Position numbers and translations under genes: made by a program. A stretch of DNA of 64,000 nucleotides, from the NCBI RefSeq assembly GCF_003353055.1, contig NZ_QKWJ01000024.1, positions 1 to 64,000 on the forward strand, in the 5' to 3' direction. Within the stretch, counting starts at the first letter, position 1, and each line of letters opens with the position of its first letter. The notes under the pieces were generated by a model. The model saw only the letters and a list, made by a program, of their open reading frames with translations, was not told where the DNA came from and did no database searches. The DNA comes from Cupriavidus lacunae. GTDB lineage: Bacteria; Pseudomonadota; Gammaproteobacteria; Burkholderiales; Burkholderiaceae. Below, in pieces: positions 44,600 through 52,931 of this stretch.

Positions 44600-45330
44600 C
44601 TATTCTTGTGTACGCTCGTAGAGTGCAGTCTGCGTGGTTCGGTGACTGCTCGCGTCGTTTGCCTCGCCTTTGTGCGCAAACGCCAGCACGATGGCGATGC
44701 CCACTTCGTCTGCGACATTCGCGGATGGACCAGGCGTCGCGAACATCGTGAATTCAACATCCGGTAGTGCAGGAAGCCCGCCATCGGGCGCTATCACGTG
44801 CAAGCCGTGCACGACTTGTGTATGCGCGATCGGGGTGATGGCGAAGCCAGCCTTCGCGGCGGGTCGCAGCCCGGCGCCGCTTGAACATACCATCGCAATG
44901 CGATAGCCGCGGCCAGGTCTAGCGAGCGCAGCCAGTGCGGCTTCGCGATATGGGCAGGGTCCGGGAGCAGCGCTAGCAGCACCGGCGCGCTGGCCGCGAA
45001 CGCTACCCACTCAGCGCCGGCCCAGGCAAACGGCTCGCGCCAAAGCACACGTCCCGGACGGGCGTGCCGGCCGTGTCCGCCGATTACTACGTCGAATTCG
45101 CCCTGATCCCTCGCGTGCAGGAGGTTGGCCGGGATGCCGACCCGAACGCTGAACGTGATGCGCGGGTAACGCACGGCGAACGCGTGAATCGTGATTGCGT
45201 CAGCGACGAGGCTATTGTGGACGTACAACCCCTCGGGCAGGATGGCGCACGATAGTGACGTGGCATCGTTCAGTAGGACGGCTGGCGGCAAGGCGGAGCT
45301 GGGTGTGCTGGATGGCTCCGTGGTGCCGGC
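44600..45330 (-). pseudogene. LysR regulator, effector-domain remnant with frameshift
   Basis: The effector-binding half is readable: GLYVHNSLVADAITIHAFAV, REPFAWAGAEWVAF, LLALLPDP, then after a -1 shift near 44958-44960 CPYREAALAALARPGRGYRI and AAKAGFAITPIAHTQVVHGL. The N-terminal helix-turn-helix is absent; the piece ends at the GntR gene. It cannot act as a regulator. Confidence 0.75.
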
Positions 45331-45333
45331 CGC

Positions 45334-46014
45334 TCAAGCCTCCTGAATCTCGCCTTGTGTCTGTAGTACCTTCACAAGGCGCTCGCCATGCATCTTTGCA
45401 GAATCACAAACAAGTTTCTCCGCTTGCGCGGCGTCGCCATTCAAGATTGCCGCAGCCATCTGCTCGTGCTCGGCATATATGGCTTCGGAATACTCCATCA
45501 ACCTTGTGGTCAGTAAGATATAGAGTAAGACCGGGTCGCTGATTAGACCGTACTGGACAATGAGGCGGCGATGGCGCGACAACGCAACTACGGTCTTGTG
45601 AAAGGCCAGGTCGGCCTGGGCGATGCGTCTGCGGTCCTTGTCCTTGATAGCAGACTTCAATTCCGCCAAGGCGTCGAGTAGGCGCTGGCGGCCCGCCTCG
45701 TCGATGTTCGCCGCGGCCAGGCGTGCGGCCATTCCCTCAAGGTTGCTGCGCAGCGTATACAGTTCCCAAGCATCCGTTGCGGAGAGAGAGACGACTTCCC
45801 AGCCGGTATAGGCGTGCTGGATCAACAAGCCTTCGTTGGCAAGTCGCTGCATGCCAGCGCGAACCGTCGAGCGGGAAAGGCCGATTTGTGTCGCTAGCGA
45901 GATTTCCGTGAGCTTGGAACCGGGCGCCAGATCTCCGGAAAAGATGGCGTCGCGAATCCAGTCGGCAGCCTGTCGGTCCAGGCTCCGCTTGTCGATTTCA
46001 ACGCGAGTAGTCAT
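45334..46014 (-). CDS. GntR/FadR-family transcriptional regulator (FCD domain)
   Basis: 226 residues. Winged HTH at about 10-75 (ADWIRDAIFSGDLAPGSKLT, then LATQIGLSRSTVRAGMQRLA) and an all-helical FCD effector domain at 80-215 with the metal-ligand pattern LAFHKTVVALSRHR and YAEHEQMAAAIL. It likely controls the PanE-like, MFS and enolase-superfamily genes to its right and itself. TTGTTAA-type inverted repeats stand upstream of it and of the enolase-superfamily gene. Confidence 0.92.
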   Translation of the reverse strand: MTTRVEIDKRSLDRQAADWIRDAIFSGDLAPGSKLTEISLATQIGLSRSTVRAGMQRLANEGLLIQHAYTGWEVVSLSATDAWELYTLRSNLEGMAARLAAANIDEAGRQRLLDALAELKSAIKDKDRRRIAQADLAFHKTVVALSRHRRLIVQYGLISDPVLLYILLTTRLMEYSEAIYAEHEQMAAAILNGDAAQAEKLVCDSAKMHGERLVKVLQTQGEIQEA

Positions 46015-46137
46015 GTATTGCTTACTCTGGCAAGTGTAATTGTGGCCTAATCGCCACACATGGACACGGTCCGCTTCATTTCCTGTCCCGGAGCAACCGT
46101 TGATCGCATCATACCGCGACGGGTCCGGGACTCTTGT

Positions 46138-46153
46138 TAATTGTAGGCAATTA
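46138..46153. promoter_or_regulatory. Inverted repeat upstream of the GntR gene
   Basis: TAATTG-TAGG-CAATTA, within TTGTTAATTG...CAATTAGTTGTTG, 125 bases before the gntR ATG. The half-site TTGTTAA also occurs in the palindrome upstream of the enolase-superfamily gene (49959-49970), so it may be the GntR operator. Confidence 0.45.
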
Positions 46154-46228
46154 GTTGTTGGCACTCTCCGCGTCGGCCAGGGGGCCAGGTCGTGTCGGGG
46201 CCACGACACCAACACGCACTTGGAACGC

Positions 46229-47158
46229 TCAGAGCCTTCCGGCCGCAAGCCGCAATTCATATGCCTTCAGGTTCATCCAGCAAAGCCGATGCACGGTATC
46301 GTCCAGCCCATGAGCTCTGACGCAGCCCAACATATACCCCACGATATGTTCACCCTCGATCGACGATTTTCTTTCCAAATCACGCAATATCGACGGGACA
46401 TAAGCGGATGCCTTGTTGGCAAACAACTGGCGGTACTCGGCGAGAAAGGCCTCGGTCATCGGATACCCCTCGCGGGCGGCAACCTCGGCATGGATCGATA
46501 GCACCTGGTAAAAGAGATCCGTGCCTCCTGGTACCCGGGCAATCTCTCCGACGCTCGCGCGCAAGAGGGTTGTGACCGTAGCCACGGTGGACAGGTGGAC
46601 AAGCTTTTCCCACATGTTGCGCATGATATCGGGGACGGCACTCGCTACCACGCTCCCCGTGGGAAACGCGCGTTGAAGCGCCTGTACACGCTCACTCATG
46701 ACGCCGGACTGTTCGCCGAACTTGATATAGCACCAATCGTTCAGATGCTGAATAGTTCCGTCGTCATCGAGCGTGACTATGATTTTCGCCAGGCCACCGA
46801 GCACGCGCCCGGCACCGAAAGCGGCATTCAGCTTTTCGATGTGGGCCATGCCATTCAGAAGAGGCAGCACGACCGTATTGGGCCCCACGGCAGGACGGAT
46901 GGCTTCGATCGCTGAATCCAAATCATAGGCCTTGCTGGTCAGCAGTACGATATCCCAATGACCGCTGAGTTGCTCTTGCGTGACGGTTTTCACGGGGGCA
47001 TGGAAATCGCCATACTGGCTACGGATGTTCAAGTCGTCGCGTTCGAGAATTGCGCGCCGGGCGGGACGCACGAGGAAGGTGACGTCGGCCCCTTGCTGGA
47101 CCAGACGACCGCCGTAATAGCCGCCGATTGCACCGGCGCCAAGCACTAGAATTCGCAT
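46229..47158 (-). CDS. Ketopantoate reductase-like 2-oxo acid reductase (PanE/ApbA family)
   Basis: 309 residues. The Rossmann motif GAGAIGGYYGGRL is at 7-19, LLTSKAYD near 72 is the second nucleotide contact, and LLNGMAHIEKL near 99 follows the PanE pattern. The C-terminal helical domain keeps NMWEKLVHLSTVATVTTL with the catalytic lysine, and the RKSSIEGEHIVGYM region. Found in a catabolic cluster, it more likely reduces or oxidises a sugar-acid derived 2-oxo/2-hydroxy compound than makes pantoate. Confidence 0.88.
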   Translation of the reverse strand: MRILVLGAGAIGGYYGGRLVQQGADVTFLVRPARRAILERDDLNIRSQYGDFHAPVKTVTQEQLSGHWDIVLLTSKAYDLDSAIEAIRPAVGPNTVVLPLLNGMAHIEKLNAAFGAGRVLGGLAKIIVTLDDDGTIQHLNDWCYIKFGEQSGVMSERVQALQRAFPTGSVVASAVPDIMRNMWEKLVHLSTVATVTTLLRASVGEIARVPGGTDLFYQVLSIHAEVAAREGYPMTEAFLAEYRQLFANKASAYVPSILRDLERKSSIEGEHIVGYMLGCVRAHGLDDTVHRLCWMNLKAYELRLAAGRL

Positions 47159-47231
47159 AAAGCTCTCAATCAATCGTTTCCGCGCAGACAGGGAAGAATT
47201 TTCATTAGTCCCTGAGGAAATGGACCGGCGA

Positions 47232-48569
47232 TCAGTGCCGGATGTCTTCTCGAAGCAAACGCTGTGGCATGGCGACGAGCAGAAGAATCGATCCGAGCAC
47301 CAGGATTGTGGCGAAGGTGTACAAGCCGTAGTCCAGCGAGCCCGTTGTGGTCTTCACCCACCCGATAACGGACGGGCTAGCAAAGCCGCCGATCAGACCG
47401 ATGCTGTTGATGACGGCAATACCGCCCGCAGCGCCAGAACTGGAAAGGTACGACGTCGGGATCGTCCAGAACAGCGGCATGGCGGTCAGGATGCCCAAGG
47501 TGGTGATCGAGAGCACAGTCAGTGCTGCGGTGAGGCTGTCATGCACGAAGGTCACGGTGACCAAACCGAGCGCCGCGACGATCATACCCAGCGCGACGTG
47601 CCAGCGGCGCTCGCGTGTCTTGTCCGAATGCTTGCCGATGACAACCATGCCGGCGGTGGTGATGCCGTAGGGAATCACCGTCAGAATGCCAATATGCAGG
47701 GGGTCAGTCACGTTGTAGCTGCGGATCATCGCGGGGAGCCAGAAGCTGATGATGTAGAGGCCGGCCGCAATCGCAAAGTAGATCGCCGACAGCGCATACA
47801 GCCGCGGATCGCGCAGCGTTCTCCAGAAGGAGGCATCGTGGTCATGGCCGCCCGTGGCACCCACTGCGTGGATGACGACCTCCCTCTCCCTGGCGGACAG
47901 CCACCTGGCGTCGGCCGGTTTGTCGGAGAGTACGAAGAAGACAAAAATTCCCAGGATGATGGAGGGAACGGCTTCGATGATGAACAGCCATTGCCAGCCG
48001 GCGAATCCCGAAGTGCTGCCCATATTGGCCATGATCCAGCCGGACAATGGACCGCCAATGACGCCCGACACGGCAATGGCCGACATGAAGACCGTGATGA
48101 TCTTCCCGCGCATCATTGGGGGGAACCAATAGGTCAGATAGACCACAATGCCCGGAAAGAATCCGGCCTCAAAGGCGCCAAGAAGAAAGCGGGCTAGGTA
48201 GAACTGAGTGGGCGTGGTGATAAACGCGAAGCTTGCCGAAATAACGCCCCAGACCATCATGATGCGCATCAGCGTCTTGCGTGCGCCAATCTTCTCGAGC
48301 AGAAGATTGCTGGGCACCTCGAACAGAAAATACCCAATGAAGAAGATGCCGGCGCCAAGACCGTAGACGGCATCTGAAAAACCGAGGTCCTGCTTCATCT
48401 GGAGCGCAGCAAAGCCAATGTTTACGCGGTCCAGATAGGCGAACACATAGCAGATGAAAAGGAACGGGATAATGCGCCACGTCACCTTGGAAAAGGCTCG
48501 CTGGACTTCATCGACCGCGTGCGCGGGTGCCGAGCCTGGCAGCGCCGCAGAGGTGGAAATCGTCTTCAT
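47232..48569 (-). CDS. MFS transporter, ACS family (organic anion symporter)
   Basis: 445 residues, twelve helices. YVFAYLDRVNIGFAALQM in helix 1 and FFIGYFLFEVPSNLLLEKIG in helix 2 are the ACS-family signatures; the family imports glucarate, galactonate, tartrate and phthalates. It lies between the PanE-like gene and the enolase-superfamily gene on the same strand. Together with those it points to uptake and dehydration of a sugar acid or aromatic acid. Confidence 0.93.
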   Translation of the reverse strand: MKTISTSAALPGSAPAHAVDEVQRAFSKVTWRIIPFLFICYVFAYLDRVNIGFAALQMKQDLGFSDAVYGLGAGIFFIGYFLFEVPSNLLLEKIGARKTLMRIMMVWGVISASFAFITTPTQFYLARFLLGAFEAGFFPGIVVYLTYWFPPMMRGKIITVFMSAIAVSGVIGGPLSGWIMANMGSTSGFAGWQWLFIIEAVPSIILGIFVFFVLSDKPADARWLSAREREVVIHAVGATGGHDHDASFWRTLRDPRLYALSAIYFAIAAGLYIISFWLPAMIRSYNVTDPLHIGILTVIPYGITTAGMVVIGKHSDKTRERRWHVALGMIVAALGLVTVTFVHDSLTAALTVLSITTLGILTAMPLFWTIPTSYLSSSGAAGGIAVINSIGLIGGFASPSVIGWVKTTTGSLDYGLYTFATILVLGSILLLVAMPQRLLREDIRH

Positions 48570-48737
48570 AATCTCGCCATCCTTTCAGATCGTCATGTGA
48601 TGGGGTAGCTTCCGGGGGAGTCCGGCGTGGCCACCCACGACAGGTTTCCACTCCGCCCGGAAGGCGATTCGACTGGTGATACAGGCGTGGCGGGAAGAGA
48701 CCACGCCTGCTGTTGCGCAAGGTCGCCAGGAGTGGGA

Positions 48738-49928
48738 TTACAGACCCAAATGGCTCCGGCGGACTTTCGGGGGGTGGGCGCGCAGAACCTCTTCGATCGG
48801 GTCGCAGCCCCAGCCCGGAGCTTCCGGGACCTGGATGGCGCCATTCACGATCTCGGGCGTCCGGGTGAACAACTGGTCGTCCCAGGCCAGGCGATCCACA
48901 TCGACTTCCATCACGCGCAGGTTCGGCACCGCTGCGGCGAAATGAACGTTCATCATCGTCGACAGGTGGCTGTAGAAGTTATGCGGCGCGATGTTGACGT
49001 CGAAGGCGTCCGCCACGTTGGCGATCTTCATGGCCTGCCACACGCCATTCCAGACGGCATCGATGATGGCCACGTCCATGGATTGGGCCTGGAAATAGGG
49101 CAGGAACTGACGGATGCCGAACAGCGTTTCGCACGCGGCAATCGGTGCGTGGCTGCGTTGGCGGATGTACGCCATGGCCTCCGGGTTGTAGATATCGAGC
49201 TCCACCCAGAACAGATCGAAGTCCTTGATGGCCTTGATCAGCGAGAGATAGCCCTCGGTACGCGCGTTGAAGTTCAGGTCCACCAGGATATCGACGTCGG
49301 GGCCGGCGCCGTCGCGAAGCGCTTCAAGGTGCGCGCGCAGGTTGCGCAGCAACGCCTTGTCGACATTGAGGGACGGCGCGTAGGGCGACCCGAAACCTGC
49401 CATCCATTGGCGCGGCTTGCCATCCTCATTGACGAACAGGTTCGTCTTGAGCGCGGAAATCCCGGATTTTCGTGCGTCTTCGCCTGCCTTCTTGACACCG
49501 TCCAGGTCGACGATGGCAGGCGGATAAAGCGTGGGATGGCTGATACGCCAGGTTGCGCAGTGCGACCAATAAATCGGGACGCTGTCCCGATGCTTCCCGC
49601 CCAGCAGTTGATAGACCGGTACGCCAAGGGATTTGGCTTTCGCATCGAGCAGGGCATTTTCGATGGCGCCGATCGCTTCCGCACTAAGCCCATGGGGGGC
49701 AGGGCGCAAGGAGGCGGCAAGCCGGCCATAGGCCTCCTCGTGGTCATACACGGATTTGCCGATCAGGCGTGCCCCCAGTTGCTCAATGACACCGGTCAGC
49801 CCCGGGGGGCCAAACGACTCGTCGTATTCGCTCCAGCCGACGGTTCCATCGGAGGTCACTACCTTGAGGAAGTAATAGTTTCGCCATCCAGCATCGCAGG
49901 ACAGGGTCTCGAAGTGATCTATACGCAT
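48738..49928 (-). CDS. Mandelate racemase/muconate lactonizing enzyme family protein
   Basis: Enolase-superfamily enzyme, 396 residues. The capping domain covers 1-130 and the barrel follows. Catalytic elements are Lys161 in ALKTN, metal ligands Asp217 (VDLN), Glu243 (WVELD) and Glu267 (ACETL), and a histidine in NIAPHNFYSH. This set fits a sugar-acid dehydratase or racemase of the mandelate racemase group. The start at 49928 is preferred over one 27 bases upstream. First gene of the leftward unit with the MFS and PanE-like genes. Confidence 0.9.
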   Translation of the reverse strand: MRIDHFETLSCDAGWRNYYFLKVVTSDGTVGWSEYDESFGPPGLTGVIEQLGARLIGKSVYDHEEAYGRLAASLRPAPHGLSAEAIGAIENALLDAKAKSLGVPVYQLLGGKHRDSVPIYWSHCATWRISHPTLYPPAIVDLDGVKKAGEDARKSGISALKTNLFVNEDGKPRQWMAGFGSPYAPSLNVDKALLRNLRAHLEALRDGAGPDVDILVDLNFNARTEGYLSLIKAIKDFDLFWVELDIYNPEAMAYIRQRSHAPIAACETLFGIRQFLPYFQAQSMDVAIIDAVWNGVWQAMKIANVADAFDVNIAPHNFYSHLSTMMNVHFAAAVPNLRVMEVDVDRLAWDDQLFTRTPEIVNGAIQVPEAPGWGCDPIEEVLRAHPPKVRRSHLGL

Positions 49929-49958
49929 GGTCTTCTCGCTGATTTTTGACAACAATCA

Positions 49959-49970
49959 ATTGTTAACAAT
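49959..49970. promoter_or_regulatory. ATTGTTAACAAT palindrome, probable GntR operator
   Basis: A perfect 12-bp palindrome inside the AT-rich TCAATTGTTAACAATTAATT, 31 bases ahead of the enolase-superfamily start codon. The TTGTTAA half-site is repeated upstream of the gntR gene at 46134-46140. Confidence 0.6.
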
Positions 49971-49981
49971 TAATTGTCAGC

Positions 49982-50098
49982 CTAGTTATCGAGCGAAGAT
50001 GGGGCAACTATCGTTAACCCGAAGGGCGCCTTGACCAGCTCGGCACCGATGCCCTGGGATGCGCCGGTGATGGTTGCGACTTCGTGGGATGCACTCAT
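49982..50098 (-). pseudogene. SDR family copy 4, 24-codon 5' remnant
   Basis: MSASHEVATITGASQGIG and AELVKA are the first 24 residues of the same SDR family as 57751-58461; after that the frame runs into unrelated sequence and stops at 49982. The remnant kept its upstream palindromes (50122-50142 and 50167-50186). Confidence 0.85.
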
Positions 50099-50121
50099 TT
50101 GAAACCTCTGGATCGATGGGA

Positions 50122-50142
50122 GTGGTCCAAATTTAGGACCAC
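50122..50142. promoter_or_regulatory. GTGGTCC-N7-GGACCAC inverted repeat
   Basis: A perfect 7-bp inverted repeat with a 7-base AT spacer, 24 bases upstream of the SDR copy 4 remnant. Its position corresponds to the GCCTAGATTGGAACCC block upstream of the intact SDR copies, which reads as a related but less symmetric sequence. Confidence 0.55.
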
Positions 50143-50166
50143 CTTTCGCCCAGACGAATACCGGCG

Positions 50167-50186
50167 ACGCACAAACAGTTGTGCGT
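50167..50186 (-). promoter_or_regulatory. ACGCACAA-ACAG-TTGTGCGT palindrome
   Basis: A perfect 8-bp inverted repeat with a 4-base spacer, 69 bases upstream of the SDR remnant start. It is the best copy of an element also present at 44527-44548, 28596-28615 and 57625-57648. Confidence 0.7.
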
Positions 50187-50459
50187 GGCGGGAACAGATC
50201 GGGAAGTGCAGGAGCGCGCGCGATGGGGCGGTTATCGCTGGGCGGGATACCCCTATGCCGTCTTTTCGCTTTCAGGATGGCGGCTCAGGCTCTAAAGTCT
50301 TTCCCGAGGGCAACGACCCGATAATGTCAGGAGCCGAATTGATTTAGGAAAAGATTCTCAGCACGCGGCAAAAGCTCGCGTGCAAGCTCCGTCAGAATGG
50401 TCACGAAAGACTCGAAAGAGGCCCCGATCTTTCAACAATTTCATTAGGAAGAGAGACAA
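50187..50459. other. Intergenic region before the cupin gene
   Basis: No gene is seen. AT content rises towards the cupin start, and GGAAGAGAG lies just before its ATG as ribosome binding site. Confidence 0.4.
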
Positions 50460-50852
50460 ATGTCATCTGTGACGCGACCGTTGGCGGTATTTTCGACTGC
50501 CATTATCTTGCTTGCTGCTACCGGAACCAACTTACTTGCTCAGACGCGAACGCCACTACAGACGATCGACTTCCCGTCGGGCTACCAGATAGTGAGTGTG
50601 ATTGCAGGACTTGAGCCAGGTGGCTGCACCGGCCGGCATTCTCATCCAGGGTTTGAAAGCGCCTATGTTCTGGAGGGAGAGGCTGTCGCGAAGTTCGATG
50701 GTAAGCCGGACTTGATTCTCAAAGCCGGACAACCGCTGCAGTTCGCGCCCGGTGAAGTGCATAACGTGTGTAATGTCGGAGGCAAGCCGTTCAAGGCCCT
50801 CGCCCACTATATTATTGAAAAGGACAAGCCATTGGTATCACGTGCTCCGTGA
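50460..50852 (+). CDS. Secreted small cupin-domain protein
   Basis: 130 residues. Signal peptide (AVFSTAIILLAATGTNLLAQ, cleavage about AQ-TR) then one beta-barrel with cupin motif 1 GRHSHPGFESAYVLEGE, which has the metal-ligand histidines and glutamate, and motif 2 PGEVHNVCNVG with the third histidine. Such small periplasmic cupins are of unknown or varied function. Codon use is less GC-rich than in neighbouring genes. Confidence 0.88.
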   Translation: MSSVTRPLAVFSTAIILLAATGTNLLAQTRTPLQTIDFPSGYQIVSVIAGLEPGGCTGRHSHPGFESAYVLEGEAVAKFDGKPDLILKAGQPLQFAPGEVHNVCNVGGKPFKALAHYIIEKDKPLVSRAP

Positions 50853-50979
50853 TATTCGACAGATTGCTGCAACAGAAACCCGATTGGTTTGCCTCGGCAG
50901 TTTTTCAGTTGTTACGTTTTGCGCAATGTAAAGCGCTGCGCGGTGATGAGTGGTGTATTTTCTCAGAAGAGGAGTAGTC

Positions 50980-51879
50980 ATGCTGAGACAAACAAAAGTA
51001 GCGGTGTCGTTCCTTTTGGTTGCCTTCTTGTCCATAATGGAAGGAGCGCCAGATGCGTTCGCAGGTTCCAAACTACCGGATCCCGTCAAGGCCGGTGTCG
51101 CCGAACAGCTCTTTCGGTTGGATTGTGGTCGCTCCCTTGCAAACGACGAGTCCGTATGGACGCCGGGCGAGAACGCTGGACACAGTATCGAGTTCTCATC
51201 TACTTGCTGGCTCATAAAGCATGGAAGCGAATGGTTGCTTTGGGATACGGGTGTTCCTGAAGTAGCGTTCAACGACCCTAAAGGTTGGTCCACTTTACCG
51301 AAATTGATCGTCTATCACCTCGACAAGACGCTGACAGATCAACTCGCCGAAATCGGGCTGAAGCCAGGCGATATCAATCGGGTTGCGATATCGCACACGC
51401 ATGGAGATCACATTGGTAACGTGAGCTTGTTTGCCAACTCCACAATTCTGATGCAGCGGGCTGAGTATAGCTGGATACATTCGCCCAACGGGTCGAACGA
51501 CAATGTAAATCAATTGATGGCACTGGCGCGTAAGCTCTTGGGGACGCCGAAGAACCTCCAGCTTATCGATGGTGATTCCGATGTATTCGGCGACGGGAGC
51601 GTTATTTTGGTTTCCACGCCAGGGCACACTCCCGGTAGCCAGTCGCTGCTAGTCCATCTCAAGAATTCTGGCTTCATTATCCTGTCCGGCGACGTCGTTC
51701 ATTTGGAAGCGAATTTCGAGAGAAGCATAGTCCCGTCCCTGAATACAAATAATGCAGAATCAATCGCGTCGATGGAAAAAGTCAGGCAGCTGATAGCGAC
51801 ATACAAGGCGAAACTTTTCATCAATCATGACAAGCAACAATCCGACAAGCTTAAGCTGCTCCCCGCATTCTACGACTGA
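50980..51879 (+). CDS. Secreted MBL-fold metallo-hydrolase, lactonase-like
   Basis: 299 residues with a signal peptide (KVAVSFLLVAFLSIMEGAPD, cleaved near FAG-SK). The metal motif HTHGDHIGN is near residue 140, followed by STPGHTPGSQSLLVHL and SGDVVHLEANFE. This order resembles N-acyl-homoserine lactonases of the AiiA type and related dihydrocoumarin hydrolases. RBS AAGAGGAG is strong. It follows the cupin gene by 127 bases. A periplasmic lactonase could act on quorum signals or on a lactone nutrient. GC content is low for this genome, suggesting recent acquisition. Confidence 0.85.
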   Translation: MLRQTKVAVSFLLVAFLSIMEGAPDAFAGSKLPDPVKAGVAEQLFRLDCGRSLANDESVWTPGENAGHSIEFSSTCWLIKHGSEWLLWDTGVPEVAFNDPKGWSTLPKLIVYHLDKTLTDQLAEIGLKPGDINRVAISHTHGDHIGNVSLFANSTILMQRAEYSWIHSPNGSNDNVNQLMALARKLLGTPKNLQLIDGDSDVFGDGSVILVSTPGHTPGSQSLLVHLKNSGFIILSGDVVHLEANFERSIVPSLNTNNAESIASMEKVRQLIATYKAKLFINHDKQQSDKLKLLPAFYD

Positions 51880-52261
51880 CGTTTAGCGATTGGTCGTCGC
51901 AACCCGGCAAGATTGAGTGCGCCTGCCAGGCTCGTTACCTAACAAACGTCAAATGCAAAAACGCAGCGAAAGCTCGAGGAGACGGGAAGGTCAATACGAC
52001 TGTACAACTGAGGGCGGCGGAAAAGATCGGGCCCGCCGCCCTGATGGTCCGGTGGCCCCCAACTTCGCTGGCGATAGATTCATTTCGGCCAGCGCGCCCA
52101 CAGGCGCGCGGCCGCCACGCTGAACATCGGTCAGCCTGAAATAAAGATACTCTGCCAAATCTGCGCACAAAACTCGGAAAATCAATAAGTTAACTATTCG
52201 TCCGCACTAACATTAAGCCGCGTCGCGAGGGGCTCGGCGGTGGCCCGGTGAAAGATTTCCA
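51880..52261. other. Intergenic stretch after the MBL gene
   Basis: No recognisable gene. The only structure I see is the hairpin at 52011-52042. Confidence 0.4.
52011..52042. terminator. Strong hairpin, possible terminator
   Basis: AGGGCGGCGG and CCGCCGCCCT form a perfect 10-bp stem with a 12-base loop about 130 bases after the MBL gene. No T run follows, so it may be a terminator or a leftover of a repeat element. Confidence 0.4.
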
Positions 52262-52330
52262 CTACGTGAGGTGGCGAACCTTTCCCTCGAAGTTCGCCTT
52301 GAAGGCATCCAGCTTTTCTTGTAATCCCAT
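52262..52330 (-). pseudogene. Peroxiredoxin-like (AhpC/TSA) protein, 22-codon 5' remnant
   Basis: MGLQEKLDAFKANFEGK matches the conserved start of peroxiredoxin-like proteins of the AhpC/TSA family; the frame stops after KVRHLT with TAG at 52262. The rest of the gene is not found nearby. Confidence 0.6.
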
Positions 52331-52931
52331 TTCTGCTCTACTTAGTTACCGCTGGTAGCGGTGTGCTCAAACAGCGTTCATTCCTGCCACCGTGAGCGGA
52401 GTGATCAGCGTAACGTCGCGCGTGGAAATTCAGCTGATGAATGACTCGCTTCGATCTTCTGAATGTGCAGTCTCATGCGAAAGAATCACAAAGGGAGATA
52501 AACGCTACGCTACGCCGTCGAAGACCCTATAAGTACCGATGCGACGAAGAAAGATGCAGTGCGGTACAAGGCTTGTACCTGCGTGGAATAGATCGCAGGG
52601 CAACAATGTCGATTGCGGCAAGGCGACTTCAGCCACCACCGACGCAAGCAAATCCCCGGCTTCTCGCGCCAATGGCGCTAGGGATGGCGCCGCGAGCGGC
52701 GGCGCCATCGAATCCGCGAGCAAACTGGTCTACCGGTCGACGGTATCGGGTGGGCGGTCCACGCGGTCGGGGACTCAGCTGCGCTGTCGCGAGCGACGCA
52801 TACACGTACTCGTCGGTCTATCAGGGCATGCGCGGCAATGCTGGCAAGTATGGCGATCGAACCGATCGTCTCGAACAAGGCAGAGATCATGGTGTTCGCT
52901 CAGGACGAAGCGCAAATCAACAGGGCATCGA
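52331..52931. other. Stretch without recognisable gene
   Basis: Open frames exist on both strands (for example 52441-52959 plus and 52678-52890 minus), but none has convincing protein character or a ribosome binding site, and I recognise no family. Confidence 0.4.

Noticed and set aside
47220-48197. 325-codon plus-strand ORF opposite the ACS transporter
   Set aside because: Shadow of the MFS gene on the minus strand.
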